In this document: positions 49,613 to 62,386 of the stretch, one piece after another | How the letters are laid out: every line of letters starts with the position of its first letter | Position numbering within the stretch: position 1 is the stretch's first letter | Assembly (NCBI RefSeq): GCF_905475395.1 | Contig: NC_058338.1 | Span: forward strand, 187,001-251,000 | Length of the DNA stretch: 64,000 bases | Direction: 5' to 3' | From: Chrysoperla carnea | Lineage: Eukaryota; Arthropoda; Insecta; Neuroptera; Chrysopidae | Translations under genes and position numbers: made by a program | Notes under the pieces: model-generated | The model's input: only the letters and a program-made list of their open reading frames with translations | Told to the model about the DNA's origin: nothing | Database searches by the model: none

Positions 49613-52600
49613 ATGTCATCAATAAGTTTAGATATCAAATTAAAAAAATATAATAAAGTGTATTACGAAGGAGTGAGTTCTTTATTTTATTAATTCATTA
49701 AAATTACCATCTCAAAGATCCTGGAACTTGGAAGACAGCCCAAGTTTGGAATACCTAGATTCCAATTGTTTTATGGAATATGAAACAAATAATCCAAAAA
49801 TTTCTTGGTTTACTGAACGCGTGTAGATTAATATTGATATCAAGAGTCGGGAAAAACTATTTGTCTTTATTAGAGTCTCCCAATTCGAATCCCGATTCGA
49901 AAATGGTGTTAGTTGGTAATTTAAAATGTGTATGGTTTTGTAGGATATTTTATCTGGTGTTATACAAATAGTGAGTCCAACAGATTTCAAATATGATGCG
50001 ATTACATTAACAATGGATGGTGCTGTTAATTTACAACTGAGTGCTAAAAATAATGGAATCTTTGAAGCTTTTTATAATTCTGTTAAAGTAAGTGCCATTA
50101 TTTAACTCCCGTACTAAAAAAAGAGCTGTTAAAAGTTTGACCGCTATGTGTCTGTCCGTGGCATTGTAGCGCCTAGACGAATAAATCGATTTTAATTTTT
50201 TCCTTTTGTTTGAAAGGCAATTTAATGGAGAGTGTTTTTTAGATATATTTTCTAGATTGCTGTATTCCTGTATAATAATAAAATTTAAATGTTTTTGTTT
50301 GTTTATTTGATAGCCAATACAATTAGCACATACTTGTATCGATGTGTTGAATGCAGGAGGTCGTCTACCATCTGGTACCACTGAAATACCATTTGAAATA
50401 CCATTGAAATCAAATAAACCAGGACGGATTCTTTATGAAACGTATCAAGGAGTCTTTGTTAATATTAGTTATACATTGAAGTGTGATGTTAGACGAAGCT
50501 TTCTAGCAAAGGATCTAACTAAAACTAATATGTTTATTGTACAATACAAGGTGGGTATGTTAAAAGTTCATTCATTCATATTTATAGGTTGGGCCATTCC
50601 CGAACTTAAATAAAAAGGGTTGTTTGACTGATGTGTCTGTCTGTGTGTCTATGGCTTCGTAGCGTCCAAACGGATCAACCTATTTTGATTTTTTTGGTTT
50701 TGTTTGAAAGGTAATTTAATGGAGAGTTTTCTTAGCTATGTTTTAAATGCAAGTTTAGGGTTCAATAGGGTCTTTTTAAAATTTAGTAAATTTCACTTGT
50801 ATTTATAAAAGTTTCAAGTATATGAGAACTTTTTTGTTGTGTACCTATGTATATTATACAGGGTGTATAATCAGTCGTATTTAATAATTTTTTAGCCTCA
50901 AGATAAATTAAAATTAGATCATCCAGTACATCCTGTTAAATTTACAATAAGTCCAGAATCATTACAAAATAGAGATCGTATTGGTGCAAGTAATATACCA
51001 CGATTCTTAATAACAGGATATTTAAATAATACTATTTGTTTATTAACTGAACCATTTACAGGTGAAGTAAGTATATTAATTAATTAATATTAATTAATTA
51101 ATTAATTAATTTTAATTATAATTTTATATACCTAGTTAATTGTACAACATACAGAATTACCAATAAAATCAATAGAATTACAATTAGTACGTGTTGAGAC
51201 TTGTGGATGTGCTGAAGGTTATTCAAGAGATGGTATGCACTTATATTTATTACTGTAGTACAGAATAGGGTTGTCACCTCTCTAGATTCTACAATAAGTG
51301 GGAAGTCTGTCACAGTAAAACTAATATGCTAGCTGATATATCTAGACATTATTTAGTTATTTGTTTCATATTTAAGTTTAAGCAGTTTTTATTTTAAATT
51401 ACTTGAACAAAATATTAATTAATCGAACAGTATTTAATAATTGAGTGATATTCACTATCTACTGACTTTCTGGTTGATCTATGAGCTGACAACTCTTGTA
51501 CAACAGAGTGGTGTAATAAATAATTAATTAATATTATTTTTTAATTTTAATAGCAACTGAAATACAAAATATACAAATAGGTGAAGGTTCAGTACCATTT
51601 AATTTAGGTATTCCAATTCATATGATATTCCCAAGATTATTTACATGTCCAACATTATCTACAACTAATTTTAAAGTTGGTAAGTTGATCAACAAAACAG
51701 TGCTCAACAAACATTCAATTATTTTCAAATACTTCAACAAAATAAATCTAAAATATTTGATGAGTTGAAGAGCGATCATTCATTTCATACTGATTTAAAA
51801 TAAAAATATGATCAAACAGGAGTTGGAGTTTAAGAGAACTCAATATTTGAATGCAGTTTTTAAATACAGATACACAGTTTTGTTAAAATAACCATTAAAA
51901 ATTAAAAAAAAACATAGATATTTGAATCTTGTACGAGTAAGATCGAATCTAAATGAACTGTACTGTAGTGTGGTGTACTGTAGTGTACTGTAGTGTCTGG
52001 TAGTGGTATTTCTTTAAAGAGATTCATATTCATATTATAATTGTCATGAATTCATAAAAATTTAATATTGAAAACCATTTGAAAGTAATTTAAGAGAGCA
52101 GCAGCACTAGTTACTAATCAATATGACTCATAGTAGAATTAGACAAGGTATGTTTGATGGAGGATGAGTTTTGGTTCAGTTCGCGCACGTATCCAGTACC
52201 CAGTCGATGCCATCTTATCTTGTTTTCACTTCCTGATTCAAATGTTGTAAAAAAACAATCCTTGATTTTAGTAATGAAAAAAAAAATCGTGTCTTACAAT
52301 TAATTAATTATTAATGAAGTTTTTTTTGTCAATTTTTGATGAGACAATTCGATATTGCAAATACGTAAACAAAACATTGATCAACTTTACAGCTTGAATG
52401 TAAACAAATAATCAATATGGCGGTGGCTGGGTACGGTGCGAGAGAGAATGCTTCCAGCCTGTATCTACCTGCACAAGAGCATACCTTGTCTAATTGTACT
52501 ATGGTGTGAGTGATTTTAATTAAAATTTTTTTTTTTTGTTTGTTACAGAATTTGAAGTAAATATTGTAATAATATTTCAAAATGATCATTTAATTACTGA

Positions 52601-52628
52601 AAACTTTCCAATTACTTTAATACGATAA
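49613..52628 (+). CDS. Vps26c: Vps26c (DSCR3), retriever subunit
   Basis: Arrestin-fold subunit of the retriever part of the Commander complex, which recycles membrane cargo from endosomes. Exons: 49613-49672, 49944-50087, 50314-50550, 50896-51066, 51136-51232, 51554-51679 and 52549-52628, in phase, 304 residues; the human protein is 297. Collinear landmarks: 'SLDIKLKKYNKVYYEG/DILS', 'LTMDGAVNLQLSAKNNGIFE', 'RILYETYQGVFVNISYTLKC', 'RRSFLAKDLTKTNMFIVQYK', 'IELQLVRVETCGCAEGYSRD', 'PIHMIFPRLFTCPTLSTTNF' and 'QNDHLITENFPITLIR' at the end. Donors GTGAGT (exon 1) and GTGGGT (exon 3) are acceptable variants. Introns 2 and 3 each contain a copy of the 'GGGTTCCGTA' repeat family. Confidence 0.95.
50105..50255 (+). 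repeat. 'GGGTTCCGTA' repeat family in Vps26c intron 2
   Basis: 'AACTCCCGTACTAAAAAAAG', 'GACCGCTATGTGTCTGTCCG', 'GCATTGTAGCGCCTAGACGA' and 'AATTTAATGGAGAGTGTTTT'; the 3' end is missing. Confidence 0.75.
50600..50815 (+). repeat. 'GGGTTCCGTA' repeat family in Vps26c intron 3
   Basis: Near full-length: 'CCCGAACTTAAATAAAAAGG', 'GTCTGTCTGTGTGTCTATGG', 'TTTGAAAGGTAATTTAATGG', 'CAAGTTTAGGGTTCAATAGG' and 'TTTAGTAAATTTCACTTGTA'. Confidence 0.75.
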
Positions 52629-52929
52629 AGTAACAAATAAACAAACAACAAATCTTTATTAATTTAATTAAATAATAATCAATTAAATAAATAATTTGAT
52701 TAATAAATGTTTTTTATAATGTGAATTGATTGCATTTGTTTATTAATTTTATACCAAAAACTATATCAATAAATGGTACTTTTCTAGAGGTGAATCATGG
52801 TATTAAATAAAGGAATAAAGAAGGTATAAGTAGGACAGAAACAAACTTGGTAGAGTAGGTAATAATAATATATGATGGCTTTATTTATAAAATACATATT
52901 TACAATACAAAATGAAGCACTGATTGTTG
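52629..52929. other. Vps26c / zinc-finger convergent 3' region
   Basis: 300 bases between two stop codons of genes that end towards each other; should hold both 3' UTR ends. AATAAA occurs on the plus strand (near 52688 and 52769), and TTTATT (AATAAA for the minus gene) near 52881. Confidence 0.5.
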
Positions 52930-55900
52930 TTATAATTGTTGTTTATGATGTGATTTCATATGAGCTCGTAAACAATGTCGTTGTGTAAATGCTTGTTTAC
53001 ATAATTCACATTGATATGGTTTAATGCCAGTATGGGTTCGTAAATGTACAACTAAATTCTTTTTAAAACCAAATGCTTTATCACAATATGTACACTTATG
53101 TGATTTTATACCTAAAAAGTTATAAATAAATATTAATATTTATTATTAATCTTAAATATTAGATTTGAATGTAAATGTAGAAAGATGTACGTAGATACGA
53201 ACCTGTATGTATAACCATATGTTCTTTAACACTCCTAGAATGTTTAAATTTTCGACCACAGATCTCGCATGGATATTTACGTTCATCTGAATGTGATGTT
53301 AAATGTTTATTTAATGTTACTAAACGTGAAAATGCTTTTCCACATATTTCACATGCATAATTCTTTTCACCAGTATGAACAACTCTACAACAAAATATTT
53401 AACAAATATATAGGGTGTCTCTCTCTCTCTATAACTAAGTTGGCTACATATGGAAAAAAATAGTAGAGAACCGTAAGATTTATACCTCAGAATCCAAGAA
53501 CATTCAATGAATCTTTATAAAAACTGTTGAAAGCTTTAAGAAAGAAGGTAATTTAATGGAGAATATTCTTAAGATACGTTTCAAGTGTGAGTTTAGGGTT
53601 CCGTACACACAACAATTTAATTAAAAATAAAATAAAATGGATACCTGTGTGAACGTAAACTGGACCATTGTGCAAATTTCTTTGGACAGAATTCACATTC
53701 GTATGGTTTCTCACCAGTATGGATGCGTATATGTTGTTTTAAGTTACCCAATTCTTTAAACGCACGTCCACAATATGGACATAGATTCTTGATCGTTGTA
53801 TCTACATCACTTTGTACTATATGTACATCATTACCATTACCACTCTGTACCTGTACTTGTTGTTGTTGTTGTAACATACTCTGTACAGAGTGTCGCTTCA
53901 CATGTTTAATAAAATAACGATAAATTAAAAATGATTTATCACATATTGGACATTTATTTGTTTTATGTACTTTAGCATGATGACGTAATAGATTATAAAA
54001 ATATTCATTACATAATGGACATTGTTGTTTATTATTACTATTACCACCCCTACCACCATTATTGTTATCATTATTATTATTATTATGTTGCGTTACTTTT
54101 TGATGTTCTTGTAATTGTTCATTTGTTTTAAATAAAGTGCAACAAGTCAAACATGCAGTTTTAGAATGTTTTAATTTAATGTGCGCACGCATATTTAAAA
54201 CATTTACATTACAAATCTTACAATTCATATCATTTTGTTTATTTATTCTTATTGCATCCTCTTGTACATCACCCTCCTGTACAATTTCTCCTTTTAAATC
54301 ATTTTTAATTTCTTTACGTTTTGTTTTTACTTTTTGAAGTTCTTAAACAAAAAACAAAAATTACAAATTAATTTTAAAAGGTTATTTTAAATTGTAGGTA
54401 CATAACTTTTGGAACACCGTGTACAAGTGTATTTATAAATTAGATGAAATTTCATATCATTTACTGAAGTTTTGAAGTCAACCAGCAGTGTTAAGTTTTA
54501 GCTTCCACAATTTATGACAATTTACTCTAAAACCATGCATTTTAGGGAAAAAGTACTATGAATAAAAATTATTCAGCATAAAATTTCCTATGTTCCCAAT
54601 CTTTCACTTTCATTATTTAATAAAATTTTCCACATTTTTTCACAGTTTTTTACAATTTATCATTAAACTAACATTACTACCTTCAAAATTTCAGTAAATT
54701 TGTACTAATTTGATGGGGAGTAGCAGACAGGTTCCAGACACCGTACGTACACACCTGGTTTAGATAGCGCCAACGGTGGACAGTTGTCTAAATGATTGAA
54801 GTAATCATTTTCATCATTAAATCGTTGTGGACACGTTGTACAATTATATTCCATTTTAATATCATTCTCAGTCTCAGTCTCATCTTCAGAACCATCTAGT
54901 GCTGTAGGTGTAATCGCGTCATCGGCATCATCTTCATCGTCGTCATCTTGATGTAAATGTTCAGACACAGACTCCAGCTCCAGATGTGCAACTTCGTACT
55001 TAACATTTACATCTATTGATATTGATTCTGGTTCTTCGATTTGAATAGAATCATGTAAAACTTTATCAGAACTTTCACATAATTGTTTAAATTCGTAAAG
55101 TTCTGATAGTTTTTCATAACATGTCAAACATAAATGTTGTGGGAAGCCATCTTTAATGTCAATCTGTAAGATATCAATCAATTTTAATTAAGGCTATTGA
55201 TAAATGGTGGTGTAAATTGGAACTACTGAAAAAGCGATCCACTTCCTCTTTAATAGTACATATTTTTATCCCCAGTTCGCGGGATTTATATGATTTGAAT
55301 ATTTTTATTGGCTTTAAAAATGACAAGTACAAGTATTGCCATCTGGTAGTCCATATTGTAACTACTGAATTCGGGTCTTTTCTGATTTTAATTAATACGA
55401 ATTATTATCGCTAGTTGACGAGTTTCAATTCCCAGTTATCTAGATCCTAGCAATACTCTCCTAGAGCCTAAGCCCAGAGCTATTGATAAATGGTAAGTAA
55501 CCTGGTGGCCTAAATTGGAACTACTTAAACAAGCAGTCCACTTTCTTCTTTAATTAGTACGAATTATTATCGTCAATTGGCGGGATTAATCAGATTTGAA
55601 TTTAAATATTTTGTTTGGCCTTTAAAAATGGTAAGAAGAAGTATTACCATCTGGTAGTTTAAATTTTAACTACTGAAAATGGGTCTACTTCCTAATTTGA
55701 GGCGTCTATCATCTAATATTTTCTAAATTAAAGTTTGTTGCTCAATAATGAATTTTCATCATTTTTCAGTAGGAAATTCTTGCTACTAAATGTACTCAAC
55801 GAAATTAACTGAACACCTAATTTTTTTTAAAATTCGGACTAAACAATAAATTTTATGGTCCTTTTATAAAAAGATGGTAAATAAAATAAATAAAATATTT

Positions 55901-56088
55901 ACATGAACTGATGAACATGCCATTATTAAATCTGCATTTGTTAAAGCTGCGTCATCAAAATGTTCATTTTTAGAAAATAATGATAATAATTGATTTTGAT
56001 TTTGATCAATTAAACAAATACGACATTTTAATTTGAATGAAGACATTGTTTGTCTTTGTAATGTCTGTTCTAAATCTAATTTTGACAT
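52930..56088 (-). CDS. ZAD / C2H2 zinc-finger transcription factor
   Basis: Insect-type DNA-binding protein, nuclear. Exons, minus strand: 56088-55903, 55163-54755, 54341-53645, 53384-53203 and 53111-52930, in phase, 551 residues. The ZAD domain is split by intron 1: 'LKCRICLIDQNQNQLLSLF' in exon 1 (CxxC), and 'DGFPQHLCLTCYEKLSELYE' plus 'FKQLC' in exon 2 (second CxxC). An acidic linker follows ('DDDDEDDADD'), then one atypical finger ('YNCTTCPQRFNDENDYFNHL' ending in Cys). Exons 3-5 carry about nine to ten C2H2 fingers; the last five are regular with linkers such as HTGEKPYEC, HTGEKNYAC and HTGIKPYQC. Exon borders at HTG-type linkers keep whole fingers together. I cannot assign it to a named ortholog. 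Start chosen at the only ATG in frame before the ZAD that is not preceded by open sequence with another ATG. Confidence 0.88.
53540..53610 (+). repeat. 'GGGTTCCGTA' repeat fragment
   Basis: 'GAAGGTAATTTAATGGAGAA' and 'AAGTGTGAGTTTAGGGTTCC' only, inside the intron between exons 3 and 4 of the zinc-finger gene. Confidence 0.65.
55185..55700 (+). repeat. Two tandem copies of a ~290-bp repeat
   Basis: 'GCTATTGATAAATGG' begins at about 55192 and again at about 55480; each is followed by 'AAATTGGAACTACT', 'TCCACTT', 'GCCATCTGGTAGT' or 'ACCATCTGGTAGT' and 'TTTTAATTA'. They lie in intron 1 of the zinc-finger gene. A diverged third copy is at 60590-60780. Family unknown. Confidence 0.65.
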
Positions 56089-56973
56089 TTTATTTATTTT
56101 TACAAGTTTACCTGTACAGATACAAATAAAAGACACTCCATTCTTTACATTTTATATATCATAAACAATTTTATTATTTTACTCAAAACTCAAATACAAA
56201 TAATATGATAATACCGTCCTTTAGTCTAACGGATAAGTTAATTGGAAAGCGGCAAGCATAAATTTTAGTTCCCGTTATAAATTTATCAGTTTTTGTACTG
56301 AATAAAGTACATAAAAAGAAACGTCCAATAAACTTTGTTTTCTTTACAACTCCAGAAATTTTTATGCAAATGATTTGAAACTTTTCATTTTCAAGATTTG
56401 TTTATAGTACTTCAAAGAGTGTACGATATACTTTTTTTTTCTATTATTTGACATTAAATACTCGGAATTTAAATCGCCAATCACTCGGAAAGTATTAACT
56501 TTTCGAAATATATTTCAATGACACTTTTTGCTTAAAATTCATTCCAATATCGTTTCCCGTTGTCATTTTTAGCATAAATTGTTTTACCCCCTGAGTAAGA
56601 TTTCACAAATGTTTGTTTTTAACTTCTTTAAGTAAGCTTTAAACAATGCAGTCGAACAGTTTTTATGAAGATTCATTGACTGTTCTTGGATTCCAAGGTA
56701 TAAATCTTACATTTATCCATTAAAACATTGTTTAGCCATTTACGATTTGAAGCCTTTTTTTCATCCAGATAGCAGCACGACCTATACGGATCACGTGACT
56801 AAATTTGACGCTCAAACTCAACGTCAAGCATTGTTATCGTGAACAAACCCATGATTGTGTATGAAGTGAAGTTAACTGAAAATGAAGTAAAATATGGCGG
56901 AGTGGAATTGATAACTGTCAGAGTGAGATCAATACCAAGTTTTATTAGTTTTTATCAAATAAATAAGTTTAAG
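56089..56973. other. Zinc-finger gene / ZRANB2 divergent region
   Basis: 885 bases between divergent start codons; should contain both promoters. No core motif was recognised and no coding sequence beyond the open frame that runs into the ZRANB2 start. 'TCCTTTAGTCTAACGGATAA' near 56217 looks slightly tRNA-like but is not a tRNA (see rejected list). Confidence 0.45.
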
Positions 56974-59048
56974 ATGTCTGATGTAGAGACGGATGGACTT
57001 CCATCGTCCAATTCGAACGGTAGTTTTAAGACAAACGATGGAGATTGGATCTGTACGGACGCACAGTAAGTTTATTTTGATTTTAATTCATGGTACCGGT
57101 CACGGTTCACGATGGTACCGCTACCGGCATCCAATGTTTGACAAGTTAGAAGTTTAACAACTTTTATTGTGGAGTTGATGGGAATTGTTTTATTTTTAGA
57201 TGCGCTAATATAAATTTTGCTCGTCGTAAAACATGTAATCGTTGTAATAAAGATCGTGGTGAAATCCCAAAAAAGAAAAAACTTGGTCAAGAAATCGGTA
57301 AAGCTGCCGCAGAGAAGAGTAAAGGTTTATTTAGTGCTGACGATTGGCAATGTAACAAGTAAGTGTCTCCACCTTTACCTCCATGTTCTATGTTTGTGCT
57401 TTTAATTGATGTCGAACAAGGATTCTAGAATATACCGAATAAATGTAAGGTCTTGTTAAATTTTCTTGTTTATTTATTTTATTTTTAATCGAGTTTTTAA
57501 TAAAACCCGAAAAATGACGACTAGTTTGGAATTGTAAAAGTACTCTTACGACCGGGCTCAAACTGTTTGTAATAAAAAAAAACTGAAAGAAAACAAATAA
57601 AGTATAACAGTTTACATAGCGATTTTAACATTCTGGCACCTGGTAGTCGCCATATTGATTTTAATTAGTGCCATATCTCCAATAGTATTCTCAAGGTTAA
57701 GAAAAATCGATTGACATCAGAATCATTAAAATCGATCCACACGTTTGGTCTCTATTGTGCCATATAGGACTAGGAGCACACATAAACACATACTGGTAAA
57801 GACATAACCACTCTTTTGCGTTGCCCAGTCGGGTAAAAATCGGATGTGTTTTTTAAATTCCACCCTCAAAAATGTGTCATTTCTTTGGGACGATTGAATT
57901 GTTTAGATGTGGCAACGTGAATTGGGCACGACGTCAACAATGCAACATGTGTAATGCACCAAAGTTTGGTGAAGTTGAAGAACGTACTGGTCTGGGAGGT
58001 GGATACAACGATCGTGGTGTGGTCGAATACAAACAACGGGAGGACTCTGATGACGAATATGATGAGTTTGGACGTAGAAAAAAACGTAGACGAAAGATGG
58101 AAGACGATCGATCTAGTGATAGTAGTAGTGTACGATCTACGGATGGGAGGAAAGAAGATAAGCAGAGAACAACAGGCAGCGCCACCACGACTGAAACTGA
58201 TTTGGATGCCAAAATAATTTCAAAGAAAACACAAGATCACAATGACCTTCAAAAAGTAGTCGAAGAGCATGATCTACACACGCACCAGGTACTACCCACT
58301 ACGCACACTACCTGGTTTGGTTTACTTATTTTTAAACCAGTCATCTGGTTACCTGCAAAGTTTGTCGGTAGTTTTGAAAATGGGTGATTTTATATATTTT
58401 GAGATGCTCTTTTCGAATTTCCATTTTAGATTAAATCTCATAAAATCTCCTACAATTTATATCTTGACAATTTTTTTCGTACAATCAATAATTTGGGCGT
58501 ACAAGAGCACCTCAAAATCTATAAAATCACCCATTTTCAAAAATCCCGGGAAAATTTTCAGGCAACCCCTTTTTTTTTTAACCAAATGATTAAAGTATTT
58601 ATCAGATTTCAAGAATTGGTTTGTTTATTGATTTTAGGACGAAGACGAACCTGAAGTAGCTGAAGCTGCACAAGATGACGATGAAGATGAAGAAGAGGAA
58701 GATGACGATGAAGATGGTGATTTATCAAAGTATGATTTAAGTGATTGGGGAGATGCAGCCCCAGCCCCAGCACCAGCACCAGCACCAATCTCCAAAACTA
58801 GTGACATATCAACAAGAAGTAGATCTGTATCACGTTCTAGATCCAGATCACGATCACCTATTAATCGTTTAAGGTAAAAATCAAATACCAAAACTTTATC
58901 CATTTTAAATCACTCTCAGATTGGCCACAAAGTTTGTAGCTTCACTCGAATTCAAAAAAACGCGTCCCTCACCGTCTTTATTTGTTGATTTCTTGGACTT
59001 GGATAAATTGAATGTTTAATATTTAATGTTTTATGTTTTAGACGGTGA
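56974..59048 (+). CDS. ZRANB2: ZRANB2-like RNA-binding zinc-finger splicing factor
   Basis: Nuclear SR-like protein; each RanBP2-type zinc finger binds single-stranded RNA with a GGU core, linked to splice-site choice. Exons: 56974-57065, 57200-57358, 57907-58288, 58638-58873 and 59042-59048, in phase, 291 residues. Finger 1: 'GDWICTDAQ/CANINFARRK' with 'TCNRCNKDRG'. Spacer 'GQEIGKAAAEKSKGLFSADD' as in vertebrates. Finger 2: 'DWQCNK/CGNVNWARRQQ' with 'CNMCNAPKFGEVEERTGLGG'. Then 'DEYDEFGRRKKRRRK', an acidic block ('QDDDEDEEEEDDDEDGDLSK', 'YDLSDWGD'), an (AP)n stretch and a short SR tail 'RSRSVSRSRSRSRSPINRLRR'-like end. The SR tail is much shorter than in vertebrates. The start is the Met of 'MSDVETDGLPSS', closest to the family's N-terminus; the frame is open further upstream to 56839. 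The last coding exon is only seven bases (to TGA). Confidence 0.92.
58348..58567. mobile_element. MITE in ZRANB2 intron 3
   Basis: 'GGTTACCTGCAAAGTTTG' to 'TTTTGAAAATGGGTGATTTT' at the left is mirrored by 'AAAATCACCCATTTTCAAAA' to 'TTTTCAGGCAACC' at the right; inner arms 'TTTTGAGATGCTCTTTT'/'AAGAGCACCTCAAAA' extend the pairing. About 220 bp, no coding capacity. Confidence 0.7.
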
Positions 59049-59394
59049 ACGATTACAAACGTACAGTAAATATTAATTAATAATTATTAATTAAATTATA
59101 ATTATAAACAAACCAACAAACAAACAAATAAATAAATAAACATTCAAACTTACATGTAGAGGCTTTTAGATCTAATATAGAAGAGAGAGAGAGCAAGAAT
59201 AAGAATAAGAATAAGAATGATAACAAAACAGAACAAAAAACAAATAATATGATTGTGTTTTTTAATTCAAGTCAGCTATCTAATAATAAACAGTGAGATC
59301 GATGATGATGATGATGAATGTGTTTTACTTTGTTGTGCTTTATGTTTAGTTTGTTTGTTCGTGGACTCTTGGACTCTTATTTGATATACAGATA

Positions 59395-59618
59395 CAGTGG
59401 ACCCTCGGTAATCCGTCAAACATCTTGCAGGGAAGTATTGGATTATAGAGTATACTGTCTATCACCTCCTATAGTCCTCCTATAGTTACAAAAGAGTGTT
59501 TTGTAATCGAATAAGTCACAAATCCAATTGATAAGATATTATACTTCAATACAAAAACAATAGTCACATTACAGGAGGCGTTGGATTAACCAGGAGCTGC
59601 ATTACCAGGAGCCCGCTG
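59395..59618. mobile_element. pogo/Tigger-like MITE
   Basis: Left end 'CAGTGGACCCTCGGTAATCC', right end 'GGTAATGC'-type inverted form reading 'GCATTACCAGGAGCCCGCTG', with TA on both sides. The CAGTxGACxCTCGxTAA start is the hallmark of pogo/Tigger elements. About 224 bp, non-coding. Confidence 0.7.
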
Positions 59619-60127
59619 TATTTATTTATTTAGTTGTTTTAAAAGCGTAACGTACGTACATACATGTAAGTAGAGTTGATGATGTTAGCTGTGTCAGCTT
59701 CTTTTATACTTATAAGTATATATAAATAAATAAGTAAAGTTTTAAGTTTAAATATTAACTTAACTGAACTTAATTCAATTCAATTCAATTCAATTCAATG
59801 ATTGTTGATCAAAATATCACTTAGAAGAGTTGTGTTAATCAAATAAAAACAAATCAAATCAACAAATGTGTAATAATCTTGTTTAATAAAATTTATAAAA
59901 ACATTAATAATCATATTCTATTTTATTTAATTAATTAAATAAATTGATCATCCATCCTACCACTAATTAATTAAATATAAATCATCTTATTTTATCGATT
60001 AACAATTATAATCGATTTTAATCAATAATAAACAGTTAGTTTATTTATATTTAATAAAATATTAAATATTCATTATATTTATTTTTAATTCTTATCATTC
60101 TAGTCTTAGTCTAATCAAATAAAATAA

Positions 60128-60255
60128 ACTGTGCATCAAATAAAAAAACTTGTTTTTATTTGATGCACAGTTTTTATTGTAATTTGTATAAAAATTGTTT
60201 AACCCCCCCAAGCATTCCTAAAAATGGTGGTTGGGTACATCCCTGAGAGGTGGAC
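60128..60255. mobile_element. Fragment of the 'GTCCACCTCTCAGGG' element family
   Basis: Contains a perfect hairpin 'GTGCATCAAATAAAAA'/'TTTTTATTTGATGCAC' and ends 'GGTACATCCCTGAGAGGTGG' plus AC, the inverted form of the left end of the element at 42641. Confidence 0.6.
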
Positions 60256-60360
60256 TTTTTTAATTGTTTACAAGCTAATGTAATAAACAACTAATAAATA
60301 GAATTTCTTCTTTCTTGAAATGCATTAGTTTTTTCTTGATTAGCATGAATGAGATAGATT

Positions 60361-62386
60361 CTATTTAATTTGAATTTCTTTAATCTCCTTTTCATTCGCT
60401 TCAAATGTAATCTCATGTTTGAGATTACATTTGATACAGTTGCCTTCATTTTCATTGATAGCAACCAACTTATTTTGTTTACATCTCAAACAAACTGTAG
60501 CTTCAATTACTTCCCTCTTCTGTTGTATCTGTTTTATTCTAAAAATAACAAAAATAGAAATTAGCCTCCACTCAAATTAATTATCTAAACTGGTACTGGT
60601 CTAAATTAGGATTACTGAAAAAACTGTCCACTTCTTGTTTAATAATACAAATTTTTATCGCTAATCCTAAACTTTATCGCTAAATTGTAACTGGGTCCAC
60701 TTCTTATTTTAATTAGTACGAATTATTATCGTCAGTTGACGAATTACAACTCCCAGTTATCAGGAGTTGAGCGGAGGAAGAGGATCCCTAGGCCCAATCC
60801 TATAAAGCAAATAATCGAAAAAACAGTATGACCAAGGAAACACCTCCGCGATAGTAGATTTATATAGATATACCTCAACTATTGGATTATACAGGATGAA
60901 CTATTTTAATCTATGCATTTGAATATCATATGCAAAAGTTTTACTTTTTTAAAAATAACCTCAACAACAATTGTACAGTTTTAAAGGAAGGACATCATGT
61001 TCTGACATCAGATTTTTAATCTAGTTCTTCGAGTCTAGTTCTAAACGGTAAGAGATAGAAGAAAATGCAATATTACAATCCATTACCTTTCATCTGAAGT
61101 TCTTGATGACGAAACGGCAGTTGATGATAATGGCTTCGGAACTGCTCGTGGAGTGGGAGCTATATATCTTTTATATCTAAAAAAACAAGTAAAAACAATT
61201 TAAATTACATTCTAATCACAGAGGTATCTTACACCAAAAGTTCTTTTACATTTTTCCATCTAACACATCATTAAGGATTAAAGCCTTGTTAATTTGTAAA
61301 CAACGCTGCCACTGATTTATTTATAATTAAATAATTGGTACGCCTATGACTTTGGATATTTATTTATTTTAGTTCATAATTTTGCCACTGCATATATTTA
61401 TCATTATTTTATAATCGAATACATGTTCGTGTCTTTTACGATAAAACACGAACAACGATATTAGTCGATGATCAAGTATGTTTGTTTGGAAGCATAGAAT
61501 ATATAACCTTTTTGGAAGCCATGTTGGATTGTAGAATTTATTTTGTGTGTAATCAATATCTTTTAATAATTAAATCGTTTTATTAATAAACAAATGTTTT
61601 ATTAAAAGTGATCCTTATTCTGACACTCAAACATCCCTTATAAACATGATAGTTTAAAAGTTTTTCTAATTTAGTCGGGAAATTCTTTAAATAATTAACC
61701 ATAATTATCCAGACAGAATTGTTTTAACGACGTGATTCAGATCACAAAACGCCAAAATAGTTTTTTTTTCGTCTTAGAATCTCGTAACAGAATAATAATT
61801 TGTACTTGGGTCGATGAGTTAGTGATGGTACAGAGTGGCATTTTAATCTATGAATCTGAATATCTTGTTTATTAAAAAATGACCGCAACAAAAATGGTAG
61901 AGTTTAATGGGAAACAGTTTTTCGGGGGTCTTTACTAGTTAATTTAAATTCTAAAAGGTAAGAGTAAAAACAAAACTTTAAATTCGAAAATTTATCCTCA
62001 GAAAATAATCAACAATTTTTGTTTTAAAACATTTTTTTTTTATGGGTAGTTTTTTGAAAGAAATGCGACTTAAAAATATGTCATTATTGCATTTAATCGA
62101 AAGAAAACAATCTAACTACAGAAAAGTTTTAGCCAAAAGTTGTCAAGGACAGACAATCGTCTGTGTTCTGGACAGACCTACAATTATCGATAAACTTAAA
62201 GCATACTTTCTTTCGATTAAATACAATAATGACATATTTTTAAGTCGCATTTCTTCCGAAAGCTGACGATTTTCGAAAGAAATGTTTTAGAGAAAAATTG
62301 TTAGTTTTCTCCACTATTTTTGTTGAGGTCATTTTTTAATAGATGGCACTCCTGCGAGATAATCAGGTGTATGGGATAAATAGCCC

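Larger units (their letters stand above)
59049..60360. other. ZRANB2 / RAP1-like convergent intergenic region
   Basis: Holds the ZRANB2 3' UTR, short simple repeats (GAGAGAGAGAG near 59187, AAGAATAAGAATAAGAAT near 59198, AATTCAATTCAATTC near 59775), a pogo-like MITE (59395-59618) and a TIR-element fragment (60128-60255). No coding sequence. Confidence 0.5.

Noticed and set aside
50031-50381. 116-codon minus-strand frame over Vps26c exons 2-3
   Set aside because: Antisense of real exons and a repeat; no domain.
56215-56280. tRNA-like stretch 'TAGTCTAACGGATAAG' followed by 'AGTTCCCGTT'
   Set aside because: The B box is not canonical and no cloverleaf could be drawn; at most an old SINE head.
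62042-62266. 74-codon frame at the right end
   Set aside because: Translates the arms of a MITE.
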